In this document: piece by piece, positions 41,374-50,680 of the stretch | Layout of the letters: each line of letters starts with the position of its first letter | Numbering within the stretch: position 1 is the stretch's first letter | Assembly: GCF_031454135.1 (NCBI RefSeq) | Contig: NZ_JAVDQF010000001.1 | Span: 806,001 to 870,000, forward strand | Reading direction: 5' to 3' | Length of the DNA: 64,000 bases | Source: Arthrobacter russicus | GTDB taxonomy: Bacteria > Actinomycetota > Actinomycetes > Actinomycetales > Micrococcaceae | The notes under the pieces: generated by a model | What the model was told of the DNA's origin: nothing | Database searches by the model: none | What the model saw: only the letters and a program-made list of their open reading frames with translations | Position numbers and translations under genes: made by a program

Positions 41374-43839
41374 ATGAATTTCAAGCTTCGGACTTCGCCG
41401 TCCCGTATCTCCATTGCTCTGCTCACCCTGGCCGTCTTGCCCGCGTTGGCACTCGGCACCGGCGCCGCAGTGGCAGCCCCGCCGCTCCCGGAACCGAGCT
41501 CGACCGCAGCCGCGGAAAAATCCGACCAGGCCCTTCCGCCTGAGGTTCCGTCGCCCGGCGCGAAGATGGGCTGGACCGAAGATTCGGTCGTCGCACCGCA
41601 ACTGCTCAAGAACGCGCCGGTCGAATCCGGCCCGAGGGGGGCTGCTGCACCGCAGGCAGTGACCGGATCGACGAGTTTCGTGCCTGGCTGGGGCGTCCTC
41701 GGCCTCGACGTGAGTGCCTGGCAAGCCAAAGTGAACCCCAACGGTTCCCGGACCGACAACGTCAATTGGCAAGCCGAATGGAACCAGGGGGCTCGCTTCG
41801 CCTATGTCAAGGCCACCGAAGGGACCAGCTACAAATCGGACACCTTCGGACAGCAATACGGATCCGCGGCCGCGGTGGGCATGATTCGCGGCGCCTACCA
41901 TTTCGCGTTGCCCAGCGTTTCGTCCGGAACCCAACAGGCAAACTTTTTCGCGGCAAACGGCGGCGGCTGGTCCGCCGACGGGATCACCCTGCCGCCCTTG
42001 CTCGACATCGAATACAACCCTTACGCATCCTTGGGTGACACCTGCTACAACATGGCTGGCACCCAGATGGTCAACTGGATCAAAGAGTTCTCCAACCGGA
42101 TGATGACGCTCACCGGGCGCTACCCGGTGATTTACACCACGACCGACTGGTGGACGCGTTGCACCGGCAATGCTGCCGGATTCGGCAATCAAGCCCTGCA
42201 CGTGGCCGCCTACAATTCCGTCGGGCCCGGCACCCTGCCCGCGAGCTGGAACCAATACAGCTTCTGGCAGTACAGCGACAAAGGGCCCACCGCCGGAGAC
42301 AGCAACATCTGGAACGGCGATCTGGCCGCGCTCAAACGGTTCGCCACGGTCCCCGACTCGGCGGGCAACAACGCAGCAGCTCAAATCCAACAAACATATG
42401 CCCAGAACTCGGCGGTGCTCGGAACCAACTCAAGTGGCATCATCTGTGGTCTGCGGGACAACGGCTGTTATCAGAGCTTTCGAGGCGGCGAAATCCTTTG
42501 GTCCGACGCCACCGGTGCGCAGGTGAGCCGTCTGGGTGCCATCCGCACCAGCTATCGGACACTTGCCGCCGAAAACGGCAAACTCGGCTACCCCACCGGA
42601 CCCGAAACCTGCGGACTCAAAAACAACGGCTGCTACCAAGGCTTCCAAAACGGCTACATCAACTGGACCAACAGCACCGGCGCCCAAATCACCGGCGGAG
42701 CAATCCGCCAAGCCTGGGCCCAAACCGGATACGAAAGCGGCAAACTCGGCTACCCCACCGGACCCGAAACCTGCGGACTCAAAGACAACGGCTGCTACCA
42801 AGCCTTCCAAAACGGCTACATCAACTGGACCAGCAGCACCGGCGCCCAACCCAGCCCCAATGGACCCATCCGCCAAGCCTGGGCCCAAACCGGATACGAA
42901 AGCGGCAAACTCGGCTACCCCATCAGCTCAGTCATCTGCAACCCGGCAGAGGACAGCTGCTACCAAGGCTTCCAAAACGGCTACATCAACTGGACCAACA
43001 GCACCGGCGCCCAAATCACCGGCGGAGCAATCCGCCAAGCCTGGGCCCAAACCGGATACGAAAGCGGCAAACTCGGCTACCCCACCGGACCCGAAACCTG
43101 CGGACTCAAAGACAACGGCTGCTACCAAGCCTTCCAAAACGGCTACATCAACTGGACCAGCAGCACCGGCGCCCAACCCAGCCCCAATGGACCCATCCGC
43201 CAAGCCTGGGCCCAAACCGGATACGAAAGCGGCAAACTCGGCTACCCCATCAGCTCAGTCATCTGCAACCCGGCAGAGGACAGCTGCTACCAAGGCTTCC
43301 AAAACGGCTACATCAACTGGACCAACAGCACCGGCGCCCAAATCACCGGCGGAGCAATCCGCCAAGCCTGGGCCCAAACCGGATACGAAAGCGGCAAACT
43401 CGGCTACCCCACCGGACCCGAAACCTGCGGACTCAAAGACAACGGCTGCTACCAAGCCTTCCAAAACGGCTACATCAACTGGACCAACAGCACCGGCGCC
43501 CAACCCAGCCCCAACGGACCCATCCGCCAAGCCTGGGCCCAAACCGGATACGAAAGCGGCAAACTCGGCTACCCCACCGGACCCGAAACCTGCGGACTCA
43601 AAAACAACGGCTGCTACCAGGTATTCCAAGGTAGTTCGATTTACTGGACTGGGGCGACCGGCGCGCAAATCACCACCGGGGCGATCCGCGATGCTTGGGC
43701 GAAAACCGGTTGGGAGCAGGGACGCCTCGGATACCCCGTGTCAGGCGAAGGATGCAACCAAAATGGAACAAACTGTACTCAAAGTTTCCAAGGTGGCCGC
43801 ATCAACTGGTCGGTATTCGAGGGAATCTCCATCAATTGA
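41374..43839 (+). CDS. Secreted GH25 lysozyme with C-terminal LGFP-like repeats
   Basis: An 821-residue secreted protein: signal peptide (1-35, ending AVAAPP), a variable linker, a GH25 muramidase domain (about 108-325) with GLDVSAWQ (D112), KATEG (E149) and LLDIEYN (D211, E213), then repeats of about 54 residues to the end. The repeats have the KLGYPTG...C-GLK-NGCYQ-FQNGYINWT pattern of LGFP repeats, which anchor corynebacterial proteins to the wall. The first eight have paired Cys that could form disulfides. The 3' end overlaps the convergent flippase gene by 8 nt. Confidence 0.93.
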   Translation: MNFKLRTSPSRISIALLTLAVLPALALGTGAAVAAPPLPEPSSTAAAEKSDQALPPEVPSPGAKMGWTEDSVVAPQLLKNAPVESGPRGAAAPQAVTGSTSFVPGWGVLGLDVSAWQAKVNPNGSRTDNVNWQAEWNQGARFAYVKATEGTSYKSDTFGQQYGSAAAVGMIRGAYHFALPSVSSGTQQANFFAANGGGWSADGITLPPLLDIEYNPYASLGDTCYNMAGTQMVNWIKEFSNRMMTLTGRYPVIYTTTDWWTRCTGNAAGFGNQALHVAAYNSVGPGTLPASWNQYSFWQYSDKGPTAGDSNIWNGDLAALKRFATVPDSAGNNAAAQIQQTYAQNSAVLGTNSSGIICGLRDNGCYQSFRGGEILWSDATGAQVSRLGAIRTSYRTLAAENGKLGYPTGPETCGLKNNGCYQGFQNGYINWTNSTGAQITGGAIRQAWAQTGYESGKLGYPTGPETCGLKDNGCYQAFQNGYINWTSSTGAQPSPNGPIRQAWAQTGYESGKLGYPISSVICNPAEDSCYQGFQNGYINWTNSTGAQITGGAIRQAWAQTGYESGKLGYPTGPETCGLKDNGCYQAFQNGYINWTSSTGAQPSPNGPIRQAWAQTGYESGKLGYPISSVICNPAEDSCYQGFQNGYINWTNSTGAQITGGAIRQAWAQTGYESGKLGYPTGPETCGLKDNGCYQAFQNGYINWTNSTGAQPSPNGPIRQAWAQTGYESGKLGYPTGPETCGLKNNGCYQVFQGSSIYWTGATGAQITTGAIRDAWAKTGWEQGRLGYPVSGEGCNQNGTNCTQSFQGGRINWSVFEGISIN
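42580..43836 (+). repeat. Tandem LGFP-type repeats with identical 327-bp block
   Basis: Units begin at 42580, 42742, 42907, 43069, 43234, 43396, 43561 and 43723, after a diverged unit at about 42400. Units 42742-43068 and 43069-43395 look identical in DNA, a perfect 327-bp two-unit duplication (by eye). The units also share an A/C-rich codon style unlike the GH25 domain. Recent expansion by unequal recombination is likely. Confidence 0.9.
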
Positions 43840-45250
43840 TCCTGGAATCCATCCGTAGCCTTCGGTAATAGATCGCAATAGCTGCAAGCCCGACGAGTGC
43901 CACTATACAGAAACTAGCGATTGCCGTCCCGATGTCCAAAGGCAACAGGACCATTACCGTCGTGACCGCTATAGCAACCGCCAGCCCTTTGAGCAAGAAC
44001 CAAAAATCGACTAGCGATGGATTTAGTCTCCGGACCAAGATGCAGTAAACGAACCCCAAGACCAGATAGGAGGCGACCTGGATGAGGCCGACAGCGAAAA
44101 GGTCTCCCTGCGAAGCGGGCCAGGCTGCTCCTAGTAATGCCGCCACGGCGACAACTGGCGTGACCACACTCATCATGCGGGTGCGCCCGATGGCAAAAAG
44201 CTGCGTCGTCGCCATCAAAAACATGACATAGCCATAACCCAGAAGCGGCAATAGCCTGGCCAGCCTCAGCAAATCATCGCTTGCTTGCGGGAAGATGACG
44301 AAACATACCAGGACTGCGGCACCGCTTCCGCCGAGCGCCAGCAGCACACCAACGCCGGCGGCCTCACGTTGAACCTTTTTAACCTCGCCGGTGCTGTCGA
44401 TTCCCCGGTGCGAGAAAATCGTGGTCTGCCAGACATTGGACAATGCCATGATCACCGCTAGTGCTCCTAGGGCAAGCGGCAGCACGGCGTTGTAGCGCCC
44501 AACCATTTCTTCTCCGTTGAACATGGTGATCAGTATCGCTTCGCCTTGAAGCATCAAAACCAGCGCCAGACTGTGCGGCAGCACTGGCAGCGCCACTGCG
44601 ATTGCGGAGCGGAGCACCTTCGGATACTCGAACGGCGCTTTTGGCTTTGCCGCAAGCACGCCGAGCAACGATGCGAGGAAAACAGCCACCGCAAAACTGA
44701 TCATGTATGCATTCGCGGTCCGCTCCACGAAGGTGATGGCCAAAATGCCGGTCACGTGCCCGAGGGCTGTAGCAATCACAGTGATCACGACGAAGGCGAG
44801 CGCACGGTGCGCCGAACGCAAGAAGGCAAGCGCCATCTGAGTGACCCCGTGCATCCCGATGATCAAGATCGAGATCAGATACGGTCCATTCGCAGCTAAT
44901 TCGCCTCGGGAAAACCACCATAAGCCGACGGCCAAGGCAATCGCCAGGGCAGTGAGCACACTGAACCAGCTTCCGAAAGCCGCAAGCGAGCGGGCTTTCC
45001 GGGGGCCGGCATCGGCAACGAAATACGTCGTGCTGATTGCCTGCGGCAATCCTGCCGACAACGCAATCAAACCGATCGAAATCAAGCTGAGCGAAAAACT
45101 AACCTGGCCCCATTGCTGCGCATCCAACATCCGAATCGCGAATGGCTGGATAATGGGAAGTCCAAGCCCCTGTGCGACCGCAGCAACCAAATAGAGAAGA
45201 CGATGGTGTGCCGGTGCGATGACCGGCACACCTTCAGGGTTACTGCTCAT
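43832..45250 (-). CDS. Polysaccharide flippase (Wzx/oligosaccharide flippase-like)
   Basis: A 472-residue membrane protein with about 12-14 helices, in the family of lipid-linked oligosaccharide flippases (LYLVAAVAQGLGLPIIQPFAIR at the start, charged loops between helices). It would flip a lipid-linked glycan made by the adjacent glycosyltransferases. It ends overlapping the GH25 gene from the other strand by 8 nt. Confidence 0.8.
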   Translation of the reverse strand: MSSNPEGVPVIAPAHHRLLYLVAAVAQGLGLPIIQPFAIRMLDAQQWGQVSFSLSLISIGLIALSAGLPQAISTTYFVADAGPRKARSLAAFGSWFSVLTALAIALAVGLWWFSRGELAANGPYLISILIIGMHGVTQMALAFLRSAHRALAFVVITVIATALGHVTGILAITFVERTANAYMISFAVAVFLASLLGVLAAKPKAPFEYPKVLRSAIAVALPVLPHSLALVLMLQGEAILITMFNGEEMVGRYNAVLPLALGALAVIMALSNVWQTTIFSHRGIDSTGEVKKVQREAAGVGVLLALGGSGAAVLVCFVIFPQASDDLLRLARLLPLLGYGYVMFLMATTQLFAIGRTRMMSVVTPVVAVAALLGAAWPASQGDLFAVGLIQVASYLVLGFVYCILVRRLNPSLVDFWFLLKGLAVAIAVTTVMVLLPLDIGTAIASFCIVALVGLAAIAIYYRRLRMDSRIN

Positions 45251-45278
45251 CGAGTTTACGGCCTCTCAGACGGGCGCG

Positions 45279-46283
45279 TCATTTGGACATTCCGAAAGTC
45301 CGCCGGACATGCCAGCGATAGAGCGCCGAGTACAGCTGGGGGCTGACTTTGATCAACAAAGCCGAGCATCCGATGAGCGACCAGCTCCGAGCCACACCGA
45401 CCAGCGCCCGCCAAGACAGCTCCGACCGGAGGTACTCCACAATTTGCCGGTTGGCCTTGGCCGAGTCAGTCGCGAAAAGTCCGCCCGAATAGGTCATCAC
45501 CCCCAGAAAAGCCCGTAGGGAATCCCAAGATCGCTGCGCCACCTTGCCCCGGGCTGCGGGATTGATTCCATCTTGTACCCCCTGGACCGTCCCCTTGATG
45601 TAATCGAGGGATGGCTGCTGACTCCACGTCAAGGATTCGGGTTGGACATGATAGACATAAACCGGATCATCGATCACCAGGACGTTTCGACTGTACGAGT
45701 ATGCGCAGGCGTTCACCACCAAGTCTTCATATCTGACCAGTTGCGCCGGAAACCGAACTTGCTCGAAGATGCGGCTACGGTACAGCTTGCCGTGGAGATA
45801 ATTCCACATTTTGCCTTGCAGCGCGGCATCGAGGATCTCCGCACCGCTGGCTAGCCCTTGCATGCGGTCCGGTCGACATTCACGTACGCCGTCAACTGTC
45901 GCGGCAAGGTGCGCGGCCGCCACTAGGTCGAGGTCGTCGCGCATAGCGGATACCAACACCGAAAGCCCGCTAGGGAGCAACTCGTCGTCACAGTCCACAA
46001 AGCTGAGGAATTCCCCTGAAGCAGCAGCCAACCCGGCATTCCGCGCGGCGCTGGGACCAGCGTTTTCCGACTGCCGAAGAAGCTTGATCCGAAGAGCTCT
46101 GTCCGAATCAATGATTCGCTGCACGAGTTCCGGGCCGTCGTCGGTGGAGCAGTCGTCGACAATGATCAATTCCCAGTCGTCGAAATCTTGGCCGATGACG
46201 CTTGCCACCGCGCGCTCGATTGTCGCCGAGCCGTTGTACATCGGCATCACCACACTGACTTGGACGATGCCCTCCGGCTGCAT
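45279..46283 (-). CDS. Family 2 glycosyltransferase
   Basis: A 334-residue GT2 with VSVVMPMYNGSATIERAVASVI, the UDP-binding Asp (IIVDDCSTD), and the DXD-like FVDCDDE. One C-terminal hydrophobic stretch suggests membrane association. It shares one base with the next glycosyltransferase gene. Confidence 0.85.
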   Translation of the reverse strand: MQPEGIVQVSVVMPMYNGSATIERAVASVIGQDFDDWELIIVDDCSTDDGPELVQRIIDSDRALRIKLLRQSENAGPSAARNAGLAAASGEFLSFVDCDDELLPSGLSVLVSAMRDDLDLVAAAHLAATVDGVRECRPDRMQGLASGAEILDAALQGKMWNYLHGKLYRSRIFEQVRFPAQLVRYEDLVVNACAYSYSRNVLVIDDPVYVYHVQPESLTWSQQPSLDYIKGTVQGVQDGINPAARGKVAQRSWDSLRAFLGVMTYSGGLFATDSAKANRQIVEYLRSELSWRALVGVARSWSLIGCSALLIKVSPQLYSALYRWHVRRTFGMSK

Positions 46284-47179
46284 CAGGGTTTGACTGCGTG
46301 AACAGTGAGTTTACGCAGCCCGTCCCACATGCCTTTGGAAACCACCTTGGGCAGCAATGTCACAGCGTTCAGCCTTGAAGTCAGATGCAGCCGTGCTGCG
46401 CGCGAAGCCTTTCGCCAACCAAGCCGGGCGAAATCCCTTGCACATTCGTCGAAGAATGCACGCTCTTCAGCGAACCGCCGGCCATCCAATGCCTTGATCG
46501 AAGAGTCCGACTCGCGGTGGCGGCGATACTGAAAACACACTTCGTCGATGACTGCCATTTCACCGCCGTCCATAATGATGTCCATAGCCAAAGCAATGTC
46601 CTGGACCACGTTGTACTGTTCCCGGAAATCGTGTTTCAAAATTGCATCCGCGCGCCACGCCACCGAGGGGAAGTACAACCAGTCTCCGGTGATCAGGCTC
46701 TGCGCAATCGGCTCACCGGCTACAATGGCCTCGGTTGCTGACCCGACCACCATCTTGCGAAGTTGGGCCTTGACTCGGTCGCCGAGCGGCAAATAGACCG
46801 TTCCGTTTTCGTCGATGACTTCAACACCGGGCTGCACGATTTTAACCCGCGGGTTTTCCATCGCCTTCCGAACCACCCCGATGAAGTTCGGCAGCATGAT
46901 GTCGTCCGCGCCCATCACGACGACCACATCGTGCTCAACTAGGCTCAAACACTTCTTGTAGTTTCCGTTCGCGCCAAGATTCGTTTCATTGCGGTAGTAG
47001 CGGACGCGCGAGTCGTTGTCCACCAGGGATTTGAAGTACTCCGGGAGCGAATCGTCCGGGTACCCGTCGTCGACGATGGTAAACCGAAAGTCCCGGTCCT
47101 CTTGACTCAGCACCGAGTCAACGGCGGCCTTCATCATGACGACATCCCCATAATAGGGGAACATCACGTCAACGGTCAT
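46283..47179 (-). CDS. Family 2 glycosyltransferase
   Basis: A 298-residue GT2 (VDVMFPYYGDVVMMKAAVDSVLSQ, TIVDDGYPDD, VMGADD). Length and motifs resemble rhamnosyl-type transferases of capsule clusters. It overlaps the DUF2304 gene by 11 nt. Confidence 0.85.
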   Translation of the reverse strand: MTVDVMFPYYGDVVMMKAAVDSVLSQEDRDFRFTIVDDGYPDDSLPEYFKSLVDNDSRVRYYRNETNLGANGNYKKCLSLVEHDVVVVMGADDIMLPNFIGVVRKAMENPRVKIVQPGVEVIDENGTVYLPLGDRVKAQLRKMVVGSATEAIVAGEPIAQSLITGDWLYFPSVAWRADAILKHDFREQYNVVQDIALAMDIIMDGGEMAVIDEVCFQYRRHRESDSSIKALDGRRFAEERAFFDECARDFARLGWRKASRAARLHLTSRLNAVTLLPKVVSKGMWDGLRKLTVHAVKP

Positions 47180-47585
47180 TGGATTCTCCTGGCTGCTGGT
47201 GCTTGAGCGGGTCCGCCGAAGCTTCCCGTGGTAGTTGGTCGGGCGTCGAAGCAGTCCAATCTTCGACTGCGGCCCGAAGAATGGCGACCTCTTCGGCGAG
47301 GGCGCGTGTCTCGTCCTCCAAAATGGTCAATTCGCGGGACACATGGAGCCCTACTCCGACCAGAAGAACGATCGACAACGCAAAGAGCAGATTAGCCGGA
47401 ATCTGGACGCCCACCAAACTGGCAACCCAATCGAGCAGGCTCGGGAAAAATCCCAGAATGATGGTCAGGATGCCGACCACGAGCCAGAGAATCGCATATT
47501 TTTCCCGCAATTTGCCCCGACGAAGTAGAAGCAGCACCACTAGCACCATGCCGATCGAGATCACCAGGGAGAATGCCACACTCAC
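47169..47585 (-). CDS. DUF2304 membrane protein
   Basis: A 138-residue protein with three membrane helices at the N-terminus and a helical tail (LTILEDETRALAEEVAILRAAVED), the DUF2304 pattern. DUF2304 genes usually pair with a DPM1-like GT2, as here (ATGA overlap with the next gene). A helper role for the glycosyltransferase is inferred. Confidence 0.82.
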   Translation of the reverse strand: MSVAFSLVISIGMVLVVLLLLRRGKLREKYAILWLVVGILTIILGFFPSLLDWVASLVGVQIPANLLFALSIVLLVGVGLHVSRELTILEDETRALAEEVAILRAAVEDWTASTPDQLPREASADPLKHQQPGESNDR

Positions 47586-48355
47586 TTCGAGCCACCCCCT
47601 TCAACCGGGTTTTCGCCTTGCAAGCCAAAGTCATCCCAGCGATGGGTCCGTTTTCGGGCCAGCGCAAAGCAAAGCACCAATCCAGACCGCGCAAGGTAAA
47701 TCGTCGATTTGAAAGGGCTGTGGCTTGGCGTCCCGGCCTGGCGTTCCCGCATTTCCACCGGGACCTGAGTCACCTTACAACCAGACTTCACCGCCACTAC
47801 TAGGGAGTCGATGGTATCTCCCAGGTATTCCGTGGGAAAGTGCTCCATGTATTGGTTGAGACCCCGCACGTTGACCGCTTTGAATCCAGATGTCACATCG
47901 GTGAGTTCGGTCTTGGCCACGGCGGATATCACTTTGGAAAGCACCAGCATGGCCCATTTGCGAGGGCCCCGAGCCACGTAGTTCCCCTTGCCCGCAAAAC
48001 GCGCACCTATCGAAATGTCCGAATCCTGCAGGCCGGCAAGTACTTTATTGATGTCCCGGGGGTCGTGCTGCCCATCCGAGTCGACTTGGATGGCCGAACT
48101 GTAACCGTAGCGCAAAGCGTACTTGAATCCGGTTCGCATAGCTCCGCCGACGCCGAGGTTGAACGGAAGCACCAAAACCTTGGCACCGGCTTCCCGAGCA
48201 ATCGCGGGCGTGCCGTCCTGTGAGCCGTCATCGACGACCAGGATGTCGTGTTCCGGAGTAGTTTCACGAATTTCCCGGATGGTACTCGCTATGACCGCGG
48301 ACTCATTCCATGCCGGCATGATGATCAGCGTGCCGGAGCGCCTGGATGGATCCAT
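47582..48355 (-). CDS. DPM1-like family 2 glycosyltransferase
   Basis: A 257-residue GT2 of the polyprenyl-phosphate type: TLIIMPAWNESAVIASTIREI, ILVVDDGSQDGT, and the QVDSDGQHDP acceptor-side motif. It may make a polyprenyl-phosphate sugar used by membrane glycosyltransferases. It is first in the leftward operon of five genes. Confidence 0.88.
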   Translation of the reverse strand: MDPSRRSGTLIIMPAWNESAVIASTIREIRETTPEHDILVVDDGSQDGTPAIAREAGAKVLVLPFNLGVGGAMRTGFKYALRYGYSSAIQVDSDGQHDPRDINKVLAGLQDSDISIGARFAGKGNYVARGPRKWAMLVLSKVISAVAKTELTDVTSGFKAVNVRGLNQYMEHFPTEYLGDTIDSLVVAVKSGCKVTQVPVEMRERQAGTPSHSPFKSTIYLARSGLVLCFALARKRTHRWDDFGLQGENPVEGGGSK

Positions 48356-48561
48356 GATTTATGAGTGTAGCGTGTTCCAGCACCGGGATCCGACTTGCCG
48401 GTGCCGACACGCTGACGGTGTCGGTTATCCCGGGGTGCACCGTTTCAGCGCTTCCGCGGCGGCCTGCCGGCTTCGCCAGCACCGCACCTGCGCGTCCGTT
48501 GCGGCATGCTCTGGCATAATGAACTGGTCACTCTCGCCCCACCCTTCAGGAGACGCACCGC

Positions 48562-50622
48562 ATGCAGTGGACGCAGCTACTCCCGCTAGTTCCTGCCCTC
48601 ATCGGCGTTTATCTGATTCCTGGACTGATGATTTTGTGGTCTGCCGGAGTCCGTGGAGCCAACCTGGTTGCGCTCTCGGCACCGATCTCAATGACCCTGG
48701 TTTCCGGCTCCGCGATCCTCCTGCAACTGCTGTCGATCAAGTTCACACCGCTCTCCACTCTGGCGATGGCAGTCCTCGTCTCGGCCCTCACACTGGTCCT
48801 GCGGATGTTTTGGAACCTGAAATTCATGCCCGTGGCTCCCGGACCGGAGGCACCGTCTCGGCTTCGTTCTCTCATGGTCCAGTCCGACATCATCAGCCAA
48901 CCTTCAAAGCCGATCACCGCGCCGGCGGTGCGGCGGCGAAATCTCGCACTGTGCTTAGGCTTGCTTTTGGTCGCCGGCATCATCGCGTACAACTACCTCT
49001 CGGCAATCGGCTCGCTGACCAACATTTCACAGACTTTCGACGATATTTACCATCTCAACGCGGTAAAGCTGATTGCAGACACCGGGAACGGGTCGTCCTT
49101 GACCCTCGGCAACCTCACTCCCGCCTCGCAAGGCTTCTACCCGGCCGGGTTCCATGATTCGGCAGCATTGGTTTCCGTAATTTCCGGGCAACCGGTCAAC
49201 ATCGCGATAAATGCGGTGAATATCTTCACCGCAGCGGTGGTCTGGCCGCTCTCCTGCATGTTCCTCATCTCAAGGATCTGGGGATTTTCGACCCAGTTCC
49301 TGGCTTTGGGATTGGTGCTTGCAGGCAGCTTCAGCGCATTTCCCTACCTCTCGATCGGCTGGGGCGTCCTTTACCCCAACCACACTGCGATCGCTCTGCT
49401 GCCTGCCGCTCTGGGGCTGGCTATTGAAGCCTGCCGGGTGGGCCATGCCCGACCGAAGCGAGCGTTGGGACCGCTGATCGTGCTCATCGCGGTGGCACCC
49501 GGGCTTGTCATGGCCCACCCGAGCGTTGCAATGGCTCTGCTTGCCTTCATGGGGCCGATCATCTTGTATCGCATCGTCAAATCAGTACAGGCCGACTTGC
49601 CGGACAACAGAGGCAAGATGGTCCAATGGTCGAGTCTTGGCATTCTCTATCTCCTGGTGGCGGTAGTCAGCTGGATCTACATCAGGCCTGACCTCGGTGG
49701 AGCCCCCTGGTCGGCAAACCAAACGCCGTCGCGGGCTTTGGGCGAAATTTTCCTGAGCTCTCCGATGGGCGCACCGACTCCTTGGATCATCGCGATTCTA
49801 CTGATTACTGGCATCGCGGTCGCTGCCCGGAAGTTCCGGGAGAACTGGTGGCTGTTCGGAATCTTCGCGGTAGCGTCTATCCTGTTCGTCTTCTCTTCCG
49901 GCTGGGGCTCTGGACGGCTCCGAAGCTTCATCGTCGGGGTTTGGTACAACGACAGCTTCCGCCTTGCCGCACTTTTACCCACCGTAACGCTCCCCTTCGT
50001 GGTACTCGGCGGATCATTCATCTTCAACTACCTGCGGAAAAAGACTGAGCGGCTCAGCGCTTCGCTGTCACGGGTCAACTCCAAAATCCCGCGTTCGCTC
50101 AGCACCGCAAATGTCAATTGGGGGTTCGCCATATTTTTGGTCGTCGTGACCCTGGGATCCCAAATCGGAACACTGGGACCGATCAAGTCCTCCATCAAAT
50201 CGTATTTCGAAGTCAAACAGGACTCGGCGCTCCTTACCAGCGACGCGCTGTCCTTGTTCGAGAAGATTCCGGACATTGTGCCGGTCTCCGACACAATTGT
50301 GGCCAATCCGCTTGAGGGTGCTTCGTTGGTGTATGCGCTCGCAAATCGGAAAACCGTTGCGCCTCATGTCTTCGGCGAACGGAGCGCCGAGGAGAAGATC
50401 CTGCTCGAGCACTGGCAAGACGCCACCTTCAATACGCAGGTTTGCCCAGTGATCAAGGAAAAACGAGCTTACTGGGCTCTTGATTTCGAAGGTCCCAAGA
50501 TCACCGACATCCCGGACACCAATGCCGGCATCGACAACCTGAAAGACAACCCGAGGCTCGGAATTGTAAAAGTTGCGGAGGTAGGAAAGGCTAGGCTTTT
50601 CCGAATAACGGCATGCGGTTAA
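48562..50622 (+). CDS. DUF6541 multispanning membrane protein, first copy
   Basis: A 686-residue protein with about 12 or more membrane helices and the signature QTFDDIYHLNAVKLIADTG followed by FYPAGFHD, shared with the copy at 51754. The plan resembles GT-C membrane glycosyltransferases that use polyprenyl-phosphate donors. CAGGAGA precedes the ATG. It diverges from the GT2 operon. Confidence 0.75.
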   Translation: MQWTQLLPLVPALIGVYLIPGLMILWSAGVRGANLVALSAPISMTLVSGSAILLQLLSIKFTPLSTLAMAVLVSALTLVLRMFWNLKFMPVAPGPEAPSRLRSLMVQSDIISQPSKPITAPAVRRRNLALCLGLLLVAGIIAYNYLSAIGSLTNISQTFDDIYHLNAVKLIADTGNGSSLTLGNLTPASQGFYPAGFHDSAALVSVISGQPVNIAINAVNIFTAAVVWPLSCMFLISRIWGFSTQFLALGLVLAGSFSAFPYLSIGWGVLYPNHTAIALLPAALGLAIEACRVGHARPKRALGPLIVLIAVAPGLVMAHPSVAMALLAFMGPIILYRIVKSVQADLPDNRGKMVQWSSLGILYLLVAVVSWIYIRPDLGGAPWSANQTPSRALGEIFLSSPMGAPTPWIIAILLITGIAVAARKFRENWWLFGIFAVASILFVFSSGWGSGRLRSFIVGVWYNDSFRLAALLPTVTLPFVVLGGSFIFNYLRKKTERLSASLSRVNSKIPRSLSTANVNWGFAIFLVVVTLGSQIGTLGPIKSSIKSYFEVKQDSALLTSDALSLFEKIPDIVPVSDTIVANPLEGASLVYALANRKTVAPHVFGERSAEEKILLEHWQDATFNTQVCPVIKEKRAYWALDFEGPKITDIPDTNAGIDNLKDNPRLGIVKVAEVGKARLFRITACG

Positions 50623-50680
50623 TGCCAGAGAATACTAACAATTCTCGTCCTAAGCTTTCGACATTGAGTGAGATGACAAA

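Noticed and set aside
42430-43668. Three long minus-strand frames and long alternative plus frames across the lysozyme repeats
   Set aside because: They arise from the repeated, stop-poor codons of the LGFP units and show Ala/Gly/Pro-rich, low-complexity translations with no ribosome site.
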